The notes beneath the pieces are model-generated. The model ran no database searches and was not told the DNA's origin. It saw only the letters and a list, made by a program, of their open reading frames with translations. From positions 1-8,664 of the forward strand of contig SLLK01000153.1 of assembly GCA_007134115.1 (NCBI GenBank): DNA of 8,664 nucleotides, written 5' to 3'. Of this stretch, positions 1-6,867 are shown piece after piece; within the stretch, counting starts at the first letter, position 1, and every line of letters begins with the position of its first letter. Origin of the DNA: Gammaproteobacteria bacterium (GTDB lineage Bacteria; Pseudomonadota; Gammaproteobacteria; UBA5335; SLRW01). Both the position numbers and the translations under genes were made by a program.

Positions 1-7
1 CCTTGTG

Positions 8-13
8 CTCCTT
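8..13 (-). promoter_or_regulatory. Shine-Dalgarno of a gene starting just beyond the left edge
   Basis: On the minus strand these bases read AAGGAG, a near-perfect Shine-Dalgarno, followed by a 7-nt spacer (CACAAGG) that ends exactly at the window boundary. A start codon is therefore expected immediately outside. In Pseudomonas and related genomes the gene after hisS encodes a YfgM-like periplasmic TPR protein and is followed by bamB, so a yfgM homologue is the likely candidate. That identity is inference from synteny, because no coding sequence of it is visible. Confidence 0.5.
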
Positions 14-41
14 CTGCAATATTCCGGATACGGTATGTGAT

Positions 42-56
42 GCGGCCAGTGGCCGC
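42..56 (-). other. Short GC hairpin after hisS
   Basis: Six base pairs (GCGGCC/GGCCGC) enclose a 3-nt loop, starting 5 nt after the hisS stop codon on the minus strand. No T-run follows, so it does not look like a Rho-independent terminator. Because a ribosome binding site follows about 30 nt later, it is more likely a small intercistronic hairpin than a transcript end. Confidence 0.35.
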
Positions 57-61
57 CAGAT

Positions 62-1348
62 TCAGGCGGCCGGTGCGCGACCCAGCAGCGCCAGCACTTC
101 CCGGCTGATGTCCTGCGCCGGCAGTTCCTGTTGCTCACCCTGGCCGCGCAGCGGCTTGACCTGCACGGTGCCGGCCGCCGCCTCAGTCTCGCCGATAATC
201 AACGCCACCGTGGCGCCGCTGCGATCAGCGCGCTTGAGCTGCGATTTGAAACTGCCACCACCGCAATGAACCACCACTTTCAGCGCCGATGCACCATCAC
301 GCAGCTGTTCGGCGAGCGTAAACGCAGCACGCTGCGCCGACGCACCCTGATGCACCAGGTAGACATCCGGCGCCATGGCGGGCACGCGCTCCGGCGCCTG
401 CGCCTCGACCAGCGCGACCACACGCTCCAGGCCCAGGGCAAAACCGGTCGCCGGCGTCGGCTTGCCGCCCAGTTGCTCCACCAGACCATCGTACCGTCCG
501 CCGGAGCACACCGCATCCTGAGCGCCAAGCTGATCGGTAATCCATTCAAAAACCGTGCGACTGTAGTAGTCCAGACCGCGCACCAGGCGCGGATTGAGCA
601 CATAGTCAACGCCGGCATCATCCAGCAGTTGGCACACGCCGTCAAAGTGCTCGCGCGAAGCCGCATCGATATAGTCGGGCAATTTGGGTGCGGCTTCGAT
701 CAGTGACTGCAAGGCCGGGTTTTTGCTGTCCAGAATACGCAGCGGATTGGACTGCAGCCGGCGCTGACTGTCCTCATCCAGCTGATCTGCATGCTCGCTG
801 AAGTACGCCACCAGCGCCGCCCTGTAGGTCTGCCTGCAGGCGGGCGTGCCCAGCGAGTTCAGGTGCAACACCGGCTGTATCCCCAGGCGCCGCCACAGGC
901 GGCGCGTGAGCAGAATCTGTTCGGCGTCCACATCGGGGCCTTCCATGCCGAAAGTTTCCACGCCGATCTGGTGAAACTGCCGGTAGCGACCCTTCTGCGG
1001 GCGTTCATGGCGGAACATGGGGCCCGCATACCAGAGCCGGGGCTGCTGATGATGCAGCAAGCCGCGCTCAATGGCGGCGCGCACACAGCCAGCGGTGCCC
1101 TCGGGACGCAGGGAGAGGCTGTCGCCGTTGCGATCGTCGAAGGTATACATTTCCTTTTCGACGATATCGGTGACCTCGCCGATGGCGCGGCAGAACAGGT
1201 CCGTGCGCTCCACCAGCGGCAACCGGATTTCCCCATAGCCGGAGCCTTCAAGAATCTCGCGCGCCACGCCCTCCACCCACTGCCAGACAGACGTCTGCTC
1301 GGGGAGAATGTCGTTCATGCCACGTACGGCCTGGATACTTGCAGACAC
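62..1348 (-). CDS. hisS: Histidine--tRNA ligase (HisRS)
   Basis: Class II aminoacyl-tRNA synthetase that activates histidine with ATP and charges tRNA-His; a cytoplasmic homodimer. The 428 residues match the usual bacterial length (E. coli about 424). Visible are GMNDILP near the N-terminus (10-16), the motif 2 loop FRHERPQKGRYRQFHQ (112-127), the histidine signature LVRGLDYYSRTVFEW (255-269) with conserved Arg258, GGRYDGL (283-289) and motif 3 with GFALGLER (302-309). The C-terminal anticodon-binding domain follows from about 328. The start is a GTG, chosen because AGGAAGG lies 7 nt upstream; the internal Met11 would cut into the conserved N-terminal strand. The gene lies 90 nt after rodZ, where many relatives carry ispG. 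It appears intact and under normal constraint. Confidence 0.97.
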   Translation of the reverse strand: MSASIQAVRGMNDILPEQTSVWQWVEGVAREILEGSGYGEIRLPLVERTDLFCRAIGEVTDIVEKEMYTFDDRNGDSLSLRPEGTAGCVRAAIERGLLHHQQPRLWYAGPMFRHERPQKGRYRQFHQIGVETFGMEGPDVDAEQILLTRRLWRRLGIQPVLHLNSLGTPACRQTYRAALVAYFSEHADQLDEDSQRRLQSNPLRILDSKNPALQSLIEAAPKLPDYIDAASREHFDGVCQLLDDAGVDYVLNPRLVRGLDYYSRTVFEWITDQLGAQDAVCSGGRYDGLVEQLGGKPTPATGFALGLERVVALVEAQAPERVPAMAPDVYLVHQGASAQRAAFTLAEQLRDGASALKVVVHCGGGSFKSQLKRADRSGATVALIIGETEAAAGTVQVKPLRGQGEQQELPAQDISREVLALLGRAPAA

Positions 1349-1405
1349 CCGGCGTCCTTCCTCTATACGCTGTTCAGTTTGATTGCGCGACCACGACTGA
1401 CCGGT

Positions 1406-1436
1406 GGCCGGCGTTTCCGGACCGGCATGGCCGGCC
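1406..1436 (-). other. GC-rich inverted repeat in the rodZ-hisS gap
   Basis: A 7-bp perfect inverted repeat (GGCCGGC/GCCGGCC) has a 17-nt loop containing further CCGG copies. It starts 2 nt after the rodZ stop. No T-run follows on either strand, so a classical terminator is not supported. The rest of the 90-nt gap holds only the hisS ribosome binding site and a weak TATAGA box without a matching -35. Confidence 0.3.
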
Positions 1437-1438
1437 CG

Positions 1439-2401
1439 TCAGGGGCTGGCCGCTGCGGGCTGCTCGATGACCAGCCGGGCCGTATTATTCGCGCGCCTGT
1501 GCGTGCCCACGTCGAGCACTTCACCGTTGACCCGCACCTCCACCGCATCCACATCGCCCACAAACAGGCGCAAAGGGAGTCGTGCGTCGACGGTTTCGCG
1601 TTCACCGCCAGCCATCAGCCGCTGCAACAGGGGCTCACCGCCGCTATCCTCAATCTCAACCCAGCTGTCTGCGCTGGTCACCACTTCCACGGCCACGTGG
1701 CCGGCATCGGCGCCAGCCTCTGGCGCGGCGGGTGCGACCCGGCTGCCGTTTCCGGTGGCGTCCCCGGGTTCAATAATCGCGCCCGCGTCCACGTCGGACA
1801 GTTCCGGCGCCGTCCGCGTCAGTTCAGCATCGGGCGAGGCGGCACTGGTGTCGCCGTCTTCGTCGACCACTTCAGCCCCTGCCGGCAGCATCACCGGCTG
1901 GCCCAGGGCGCGCGCCAGATCATCTCGGGCAACAGCATCCTGCAGCGTGGCGTACACCGGCTCGGCCACTGTGACCGTATCGCCCTGCTCGCCCGTGACC
2001 CACCACACGCCGCCAATAGCCAGCGCCAGCAGCGCCACGCCGACCATTGAGGCGGCCTGGCGCTGACGCTGCCCGACCAACACCGGCGAGCCGGCGTGGC
2101 GATTCGGCACCAACGTATCGTGCCGCGGCTGTACGTGTTCATGGGCGCGCAATACTTCGTCCACGGGCACACCCACCAGTTCGGCATAGCTGCGCAGATA
2201 ACCACGCACAAAGGCGGGCGGCGGCAGCCGTTCATAACGATCGTGCTCCAGCGCATCGATCAGATCGCTGCCCAGGCGCAACGACTCAGCCACCTCACGC
2301 AGTTCCAGGCCCATGCGCTCGCGCGCCTGACGCAAACGGGTGCCCGGCGGACGTCCGACGCCGCTGACCGCGTATTCCGAAGTGTCGGGCGTCACTGTCA
2401 T
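1439..2401 (-). CDS. rodZ: RodZ-like cytoskeletal membrane protein
   Basis: Bitopic inner-membrane protein that links the MreB actin-like filaments to the cell-wall elongation machinery and helps set rod shape. The 320 residues show the RodZ layout. A cytoplasmic Xre-type helix-turn-helix domain (about 18-88, including GTRLRQARERMGLELREVAESL) is followed by a basic linker, one transmembrane segment (about 117-135, ending GGVWW), an Ala/Asp/Glu-rich low-complexity periplasmic spacer (about 140-235) and a C-terminal beta domain of the DUF4115 type (about 236-315). The ATG overlaps the upstream pilF stop as ATGA, with a G-rich ribosome binding site inside the end of pilF, so translation is probably coupled. 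The position between pilF and hisS matches Pseudomonas synteny. The gene name rests on architecture and context, because sequence conservation in this family is low. Confidence 0.9.
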   Translation of the reverse strand: MTVTPDTSEYAVSGVGRPPGTRLRQARERMGLELREVAESLRLGSDLIDALEHDRYERLPPPAFVRGYLRSYAELVGVPVDEVLRAHEHVQPRHDTLVPNRHAGSPVLVGQRQRQAASMVGVALLALAIGGVWWVTGEQGDTVTVAEPVYATLQDAVARDDLARALGQPVMLPAGAEVVDEDGDTSAASPDAELTRTAPELSDVDAGAIIEPGDATGNGSRVAPAAPEAGADAGHVAVEVVTSADSWVEIEDSGGEPLLQRLMAGGERETVDARLPLRLFVGDVDAVEVRVNGEVLDVGTHRRANNTARLVIEQPAAASP

Positions 2402-3147
2402 GACCCCCCCAGCTGGCGGGTTTCACGGCTATCGGGGAAGTGCTCCCGCAGCCGTCTGGCGTATTCCCGTTCGCGCTCGCGGTCGCCGAGTTCACGTTCG
2501 GTGCGCACGCCCAGCCACAGGCTGCGGGCCGTAGGCCGCACGACCTGATGGTAACGTTGCAGAAACTGGCGCGAAGCTGCGGGCTCGCCCTGGTCGTACT
2601 TGAGCTCAGCCATTTCCAGCAGGGCGCTGTGGAAGCCCGGATTGACGCGTAAGGCCTGCTGGAAGAATTCCTCGGCTTTCTGGTCGTCCTCGCTGATGCG
2701 CGCGCATACGCCGGCATTGGCATAGGCGTACTCGGGCGTGCTGTAATCGCGGTCGCGCGCGGCACGAATGAACTGCCGTTCGGCGTCACGCCAGCGCCCC
2801 TGGTCGCACAAAAACACGCCATAGTTATTGCGTGTTTCGGGATTGTCCGCGTCCAGTCGAATGGAACGCTTGTAGTGCTCGTCGGCCTTCTCGGTATCAC
2901 CCAGGCGCACCTGCAATTCGGCCATGGCCGTATGCGCAGGGGCGTAACTGGAATTCTGCTCCAGTGCCCGCACCAGCTTCTCGCGCGCCACCTGCAACTG
3001 GCCCTGCTCCATGTAGGCAGCACCCAGCTGGGTATTGATGCGCGCCGCTTCGTCCAGGGACCCTTCGAATCGCCGGTCGTCGGTGGTGGCACAACCGGCC
3101 ACCAGCACGATCGCCAGCCCCATCGACACCCATCTGCATGCACTCAT
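2398..3147 (-). CDS. pilF: Type IV pilus pilotin lipoprotein PilF/PilW
   Basis: Outer-membrane TPR lipoprotein needed for targeting and assembling the PilQ secretin of type IV pili. The 249 residues begin with a lipoprotein signal peptide whose hydrophobic core ends in the lipobox VAG-Cys19. The mature part is a run of about six tetratricopeptide repeats, the clearest at about 37-70 (INTQLGAAYMEQGQ), 71-104 and 105-138, followed by weaker ones. Ala20 follows Cys19; a +2 residue other than Asp is consistent with sorting to the outer membrane. The ATG overlaps the rlmN stop and the stop overlaps the rodZ start, both as ATGA, which indicates tight co-translation. The rlmN-pilF-rodZ order is the standard gammaproteobacterial context. 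Other pilus genes are not in the window. Confidence 0.93.
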   Translation of the reverse strand: MSACRWVSMGLAIVLVAGCATTDDRRFEGSLDEAARINTQLGAAYMEQGQLQVAREKLVRALEQNSSYAPAHTAMAELQVRLGDTEKADEHYKRSIRLDADNPETRNNYGVFLCDQGRWRDAERQFIRAARDRDYSTPEYAYANAGVCARISEDDQKAEEFFQQALRVNPGFHSALLEMAELKYDQGEPAASRQFLQRYHQVVRPTARSLWLGVRTERELGDREREREYARRLREHFPDSRETRQLGGS

Positions 3148-4259
3148 GCCGATACCGCTCCTGCCGCGTGACGCGCGGCGCCGCCAATACGCTTGCCACG
3201 ACCGGTCACTTCGCCCACCAACTGGCCACAGGCAGCATCGATATCATCCCCCCGGGTGCGCCGGGTAATGGTGCGAATACCGGCATGATGCAGTGTGTCC
3301 TGGAAACGCCGGATCACATCATCGGGGGAACGGCGATAACGTGTGCCCGGGAAGGGATTGAAGGGAATCAGATTGACCTTGGCCGGCAAATCCCGCAACA
3401 GCCCGACCAGCGCCCGGGCATGCTCGGGCTGGTCATTGACGCCGTCGAGCATCACGTATTCGAAGGTGATGTGCGTCTTGTGCGAACGGTCCTTCACGTA
3501 ACGCCGGCAGGCCGCCATCAGTTCCGCCAGAGGGAACTTGCGATTCAGCGGCACCAGTTCGTCACGCAGGGCGTCGTTGGGGGCATGCAGTGACACCGCC
3601 AGGGATACGTCGCAGGCATCACGCAGGCGATCCATGGCCGGCACCACGCCGGCGGTGCTCAGCGTCACCCGCCGCCGCGACAGGCCATAGGCATTGTCAT
3701 CAAGCATCAACTGCATGGCCGGCAGCACCTGGTTGAAGTTGAGCAGGGGCTCGCCCATGCCCATCAGCACCACGTTGGTGATGGCCCGGTCATCGCCGGT
3801 TTCCAGCCACAGTTCACGACGCGCAATCCAGAACTGGCCGATAATTTCCGCCGCGGTCATGTTGCGACTCAGGCCCAGCTGCGCCGTGGAACAGAATGAA
3901 CAGTCCAGCGCACAACCCACCTGCGAGGACACGCACAGCGTGCCGCGACCCTCTTCGGGAATGTACACCGCTTCCACCGCGCTGCCACCGTCCAGCCGCA
4001 GCAGCCACTTGCGGGTGCCGTCGCGCGAAGACTTGCGCATCATCACTTCCGGCGGACGGACTTCGGCCATCTCTTGCAGACGCGCACGCAGCGCCTTGCC
4101 CAGGTTGGTCATCCCGGCGAAGTCACTGATCCCGTGCTGGTGAATCCACTGCAGCACCTGGCGAGCACGAAAAGCCTTCTCCCCCTGTTCGTGGAAGAAG
4201 GCCTCGAGGCCCGCCGGGTCCAGCCCCAACAGATTCACTTTTTGCTGCGGTGTAGCCAT
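3144..4259 (-). CDS. rlmN: Dual-specificity rRNA/tRNA adenine-C2 methyltransferase RlmN
   Basis: Radical-SAM enzyme that methylates C2 of A2503 in 23S rRNA and of A37 in a subset of tRNAs, tuning translational fidelity. I chose the ATG at 4259 (371 residues). The upstream in-frame GTG at 4274 would place the AGGAG Shine-Dalgarno inside the gene, whereas this Shine-Dalgarno sits 4 nt before the ATG. The radical-SAM cluster motif is CALDCSFC with Cys116, Cys120 and Cys123. The two methyl-transfer cysteines are present as Cys109 (LCVSSQ) and Cys344 (DDIDAACGQL). GMGEPLLN (167-174) and the STAGVVP segment (201-207) are also typical. The stop overlaps the pilF start by ATGA. It lies 31 nt downstream of ndk, matching Pseudomonas order, and looks fully functional. 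Confidence 0.97.
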   Translation of the reverse strand: MATPQQKVNLLGLDPAGLEAFFHEQGEKAFRARQVLQWIHQHGISDFAGMTNLGKALRARLQEMAEVRPPEVMMRKSSRDGTRKWLLRLDGGSAVEAVYIPEEGRGTLCVSSQVGCALDCSFCSTAQLGLSRNMTAAEIIGQFWIARRELWLETGDDRAITNVVLMGMGEPLLNFNQVLPAMQLMLDDNAYGLSRRRVTLSTAGVVPAMDRLRDACDVSLAVSLHAPNDALRDELVPLNRKFPLAELMAACRRYVKDRSHKTHITFEYVMLDGVNDQPEHARALVGLLRDLPAKVNLIPFNPFPGTRYRRSPDDVIRRFQDTLHHAGIRTITRRTRGDDIDAACGQLVGEVTGRGKRIGGAARHAAGAVSA

Positions 4260-4290
4260 CAGTCTCCTGTTCACTCACACGTTGCCGGAT

Positions 4291-4719
4291 TCAGCCACGC
4301 GCGCAGATTTGATCATCCTTGAAGAAGTAGGCGATTTCCTCGGCCGCGGTTTCCGGCGCATCCGACCCGTGCACCGCATTGGCGTCGATGGATTCGGCGA
4401 AATCCGCGCGGATGGTACCCGCCTCGGCTTCTTTTGGATTGGTTGCGCCCATGATTTCACGGTTGCGGGCAATGGCATTGTCGCCCTCGAGCACCTGCAC
4501 CATCACCGGGCCGGAGATCATGAAAGACACCAGGTCGTTGAAAAACGGACGCTCCCGATGCACGGCATAGAAGCCTTCAGCCTGTTCGCGGCTGAGCTGC
4601 GTCATACGCGCGGCGATCACGCGCAGGCCGGCGCTCTCGAAACGGTCGTAAATCTTGCCAATCACGTTTTTGGCTACCGCATCGGGCTTGATAATGGAAA
4701 GCGTGCGTTCCTGGGTCAT
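4291..4719 (-). CDS. ndk: Nucleoside diphosphate kinase
   Basis: Transfers the gamma-phosphate of ATP to nucleoside diphosphates through a phosphohistidine, balancing NTP and dNTP pools in the cytoplasm. The 142 residues match the family (E. coli 143). Lys11 (IIKPDAV), Arg104 (GTIRADF), Asn114 and the catalytic His117 in NAVHGSD are all present. The start has a GGAG Shine-Dalgarno 8 nt upstream. It is separated from iscA by 145 nt that hold a strong hairpin and a possible promoter, so it may start a new transcription unit (ndk-rlmN-pilF-rodZ-hisS). In Pseudomonas the space between iscA and ndk is filled by hscB-hscA-fdx-iscX, which are absent here. Confidence 0.98.
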   Translation of the reverse strand: MTQERTLSIIKPDAVAKNVIGKIYDRFESAGLRVIAARMTQLSREQAEGFYAVHRERPFFNDLVSFMISGPVMVQVLEGDNAIARNREIMGATNPKEAEAGTIRADFAESIDANAVHGSDAPETAAEEIAYFFKDDQICARG

Positions 4720-4757
4720 TCAGTTTTCTCCATGGACCATTCATTGTGTGTGAAACA

Positions 4758-4788
4758 GGCCGGACGCCGAGAAATGCGGCGCCCGGCC
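4758..4788 (-). terminator. Strong hairpin between iscA and ndk, possible terminator
   Basis: Twelve stacked pairs including one G-U (minus-strand arms GGCCGGGCGCCG and CGGCGTCCGGCC) enclose a 7-nt loop, followed on the minus strand by TGTTTC. The stem is strong but the T-run is poor, so termination may be partial. It sits about 38 nt upstream of ndk and would separate the isc genes from the ndk-hisS block, or act as a processing or stabilising hairpin in a longer transcript. Confidence 0.5.
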
Positions 4789-4811
4789 CGATGCAACGCA
4801 TCAAGCGGAGC

Positions 4812-4841
4812 AGTGTACGCGCCTCGCTGTAATGCCGACAA
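4812..4841 (-). promoter_or_regulatory. Possible sigma-70 promoter upstream of ndk
   Basis: The minus strand reads TTGTCG, an 18-nt spacer, then TACACT, a fair match to the -35 and -10 boxes. Transcription would begin near 4805. The strong hairpin at 4758-4788 lies downstream of this start, so the two calls conflict if the hairpin is an efficient terminator. This is a pattern match only. Confidence 0.25.
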
Positions 4842-4864
4842 TCACGCTGCCAGCGGCGGCATGA

Positions 4865-5188
4865 TCAAACCTTGAAACTCTCCCCGCAACCGCATTCGTC
4901 GGTCACGTTGGGATTCACGAAACGGAAGGATTCGTTCAATCCGTCACGCACAAAATCAAGCTGGGTGCCGTCCAGATAGGGCAGCGCCTCACCGGCCACC
5001 ACCACCTTGACGCCCTGATCCTCGAACACCTGGTCATCGGGACCGACCTCATCGGCATAATCCACCACATAGGACAGACCCGAGCACCCGGTGGTACGTA
5101 CACCCAGGCGCAGACCGACGCCGCGGCCGCGCTTGCTCAGGTAACCGCGTACGCGGTCAGCAGCAGATTCCGTCAGCGTAATGGACAT
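4865..5188 (-). CDS. iscA: Iron-sulfur cluster assembly protein IscA
   Basis: A-type Fe-S carrier that accepts or delivers iron or [4Fe-4S] clusters for maturation of target proteins. The 107 residues equal the E. coli IscA length and align throughout (MSITL, LRLGVRTTGCSG, GVKVVV, LDGTQLDFV, NPNVTDECGCGESF). All three ligand cysteines are present: Cys35, Cys99 and Cys101. The close match, including the C-terminal ECGCGESF, favours IscA over ErpA or SufA. The start has AGGTGA 6 nt upstream. A 97-nt gap separates it from the iscU-like gene; it contains a TACAAT box (5229-5234, minus strand) but no convincing -35, so independent transcription is only possible. Unlike its upstream neighbour it shows no sign of decay. 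Confidence 0.96.
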   Translation of the reverse strand: MSITLTESAADRVRGYLSKRGRGVGLRLGVRTTGCSGLSYVVDYADEVGPDDQVFEDQGVKVVVAGEALPYLDGTQLDFVRDGLNESFRFVNPNVTDECGCGESFKV

Positions 5189-5285
5189 GTGTTGTCACCT
5201 CGACAAATATCTCTGTAATAACAGGGGCATTGTAACGCACCCTGACCGTCTGTTGGCTGAATATTGCAACAAACGCGCCGATTGC

Positions 5286-5666
5286 TCAGGCCCCGGCCAC
5301 CGCCCGGGCCAGATCAGCGGCCGCTGTCTCCGCCAGCACCGCACTGTGACGACGTGTCGCCGGCAGTTGCAATGCCTCACTGATGCGCATCGCCGACACT
5401 TGATGCAGTACGGTCACGGGCTGCCCTTCCAGCTGTTCCGCCAGCCACGCCCCGCAGGCGATGGTCGCCGGACAGCCGTGGGCGCGGAAGCGCACCGCCT
5501 GCAGACAGCCTCCGGCAACTCGCGCACACAGCCGGAGCACGGCGCCATCGGCGGGCGAACGGGCCTCCACCGCATGCACATCGGCGCCCGGAGGCAGCTC
5601 ACCGGCGCGCGGCGCAGCCCTGAACCACACCATCACCGGATGATCCGCGGTATAGGCCTCGCTCAC
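5286..5666 (-). CDS. Degenerate IscU/NifU-N-like scaffold protein
   Basis: The 126 residues resemble the IscU/NifU N-terminal scaffold family in length, position and pattern: VLRL after the first ligand loop, RFRAHGCPATIACG for the second, and RRHSAVLAETA near the end. IscU normally builds a [2Fe-2S] cluster on Cys37, Cys63 and Cys106 with Asp39 (E. coli numbering). Here Cys37 aligns with Asp40, Asp39 with Ala42 and Cys106 with Ser108; only the Cys63 equivalent (Cys65) remains. The HscA recognition motif LPPVK reads LPATR (101-105). Extra cysteines occur at 47, 54 and 71. The start is GTG overlapping the iscS stop (GTGA), with AGGGTGA just upstream, so translation is coupled to iscS. The frame is intact, so this is a diverged protein rather than a pseudogene. 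Its true role is unknown: it may still receive sulfur from IscS on Cys65, or only modulate IscS. Confidence 0.8.
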   Translation of the reverse strand: MSEAYTADHPVMVWFRAAPRAGELPPGADVHAVEARSPADGAVLRLCARVAGGCLQAVRFRAHGCPATIACGAWLAEQLEGQPVTVLHQVSAMRISEALQLPATRRHSAVLAETAAADLARAVAGA

Positions 5667-6856
5667 GCGGCATCACCCTGGCCCGCCGGCGGCCACAGCG
5701 GCGAGATCTCACGCAGTCGCCGGATCTCGCTGCGCAGGCAGGCCACGGCCTGCTCAATATCCGCCTCACTGGTAAAACGTCCCGGCGACAGGCGGATGGA
5801 AGCGCGCACCCGGGCATCGTCGAGCCCCATGGTGCGCAGCACATGCGAAGGCTCACTGGTCGCCGAAGTACACGCCGATCCCAGCGAGAAGGCCAGCTCC
5901 GGCGTTCCGGCCACCAGCGCCTCAACGGCGATGCCGTCTATAGCCACATTGAGAATGCCGGCCACCCGCTGCGGCGTATCGCCGTTGAGTTGCACACCGC
6001 CACAGGAGCGCAGCCCTTCCCACAACCGGTCACGCAGGGCGGCTATGCGCGCCTGTTCGGTGTCGCGCTCCTGCGCGGCGATGCGGCAGGCTTCGCCCAT
6101 GCCGGCAATCTGGTGCGTAGCCAGGGTGCCGGGGCGCAGGCCGCGCTCATGCCCGCCACCGTGCATCAACGGCCGTATACGGGCGCGAGGTTCACGCCGC
6201 ACATAGAGCGCGCCCACACCCTTGGGCCCACACAGCTTGTGCGCCGAGAACGACACGTAATCCACCGGCAGCGCACCGGTGTCCAGCGGCAGTTTGCCCA
6301 GGCTTTGCGCGGCGTCCACGTGCAGGCGCACGCCCGCCTCACGGCACACGGCGCCGATCCCGGCGATGTCCTGTATCACACCGGTTTCATTATTGACGTG
6401 CAACACACTGACCAGCACCGTGTCATCGGCCACGGCGGCGGCGATATCCTGCGGCTGGATATGCCCGGCAGCGTCCGGCGCTACCCGCGTCACGCGGAAT
6501 CCCTCGCGCTCCAGCGCACGGCATACATCCAGCGTGGCGGTATGTTCCTGCGTGGTGGTGACGATATGCCGTCCGGTGTCGGCGTAGAAACGCGCAGCGC
6601 CGGCCACCGCCATATTGATGGCTTCGGTGGCACCGGAGGTCCAGGTCAGCTCGCGCGGATCAGCCGCGATCAGGGCGGCAAGGTGCTCGCGCGCGGTCTC
6701 GATCACACTGGCGGCGTGTCGCCCGGGGGCGTGGGTGGTCGCGGAGGGATTGGCGAAGCCACCGTGGTGGCCCAGGTGCGCCAGCATCACCTCGCGCACC
6801 CGCGGGTCCAGCGGCGTGGTGGACGCGTAATCCAGGTAGATCGGATGCTTATCCAT
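5663..6856 (-). CDS. iscS: Cysteine desulfurase IscS/NifS family
   Basis: PLP enzyme that takes sulfur from L-cysteine as an enzyme-bound persulfide, giving alanine, and supplies it for Fe-S assembly and possibly tRNA thiolation. Class V aminotransferase features are clear: SGATEAIN (74-81), His105 (QEHTAT), NNETG (155-159), Asp181 and Gln184 (DAAQSLGK), the PLP lysine Lys207 (SFSAHKLCGPKG) and persulfide Cys329 (SLGSACTS) in the long mobile loop typical of IscS. The 122-residue spacing from Lys to Cys equals E. coli IscS. At 397 residues it ends in LSPLW-like ISPLWPPAGQGDAA and lacks the last part of the E. coli tail (ending EWAHH), a region reported to help bind IscU. It starts 11 nt after iscR and overlaps the iscU-like start, so all belong to one operon. 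Confidence 0.93.
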   Translation of the reverse strand: MDKHPIYLDYASTTPLDPRVREVMLAHLGHHGGFANPSATTHAPGRHAASVIETAREHLAALIAADPRELTWTSGATEAINMAVAGAARFYADTGRHIVTTTQEHTATLDVCRALEREGFRVTRVAPDAAGHIQPQDIAAAVADDTVLVSVLHVNNETGVIQDIAGIGAVCREAGVRLHVDAAQSLGKLPLDTGALPVDYVSFSAHKLCGPKGVGALYVRREPRARIRPLMHGGGHERGLRPGTLATHQIAGMGEACRIAAQERDTEQARIAALRDRLWEGLRSCGGVQLNGDTPQRVAGILNVAIDGIAVEALVAGTPELAFSLGSACTSATSEPSHVLRTMGLDDARVRASIRLSPGRFTSEADIEQAVACLRSEIRRLREISPLWPPAGQGDAA

Positions 6857-6867
6857 ACCCTGCTGAC

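Noticed and set aside
791..2050. Long plus-strand open frame of 419 codons
   Set aside because: It runs antisense across the 5' part of hisS and most of rodZ. Its translation shows no recognisable domain, and long antisense frames are expected in GC-rich coding DNA.
4260..4274. GTG start of RlmN at 4274
   Set aside because: The in-frame AGGAG directly upstream of the ATG at 4259 is better read as the ribosome binding site; the five extra residues have no family support.
5189..5285. Promoter or IscR type 2 site between the iscU-like gene and iscA
   Set aside because: There is a TACAAT box but no -35 at proper spacing, and I could not align a type 2 IscR consensus convincingly.
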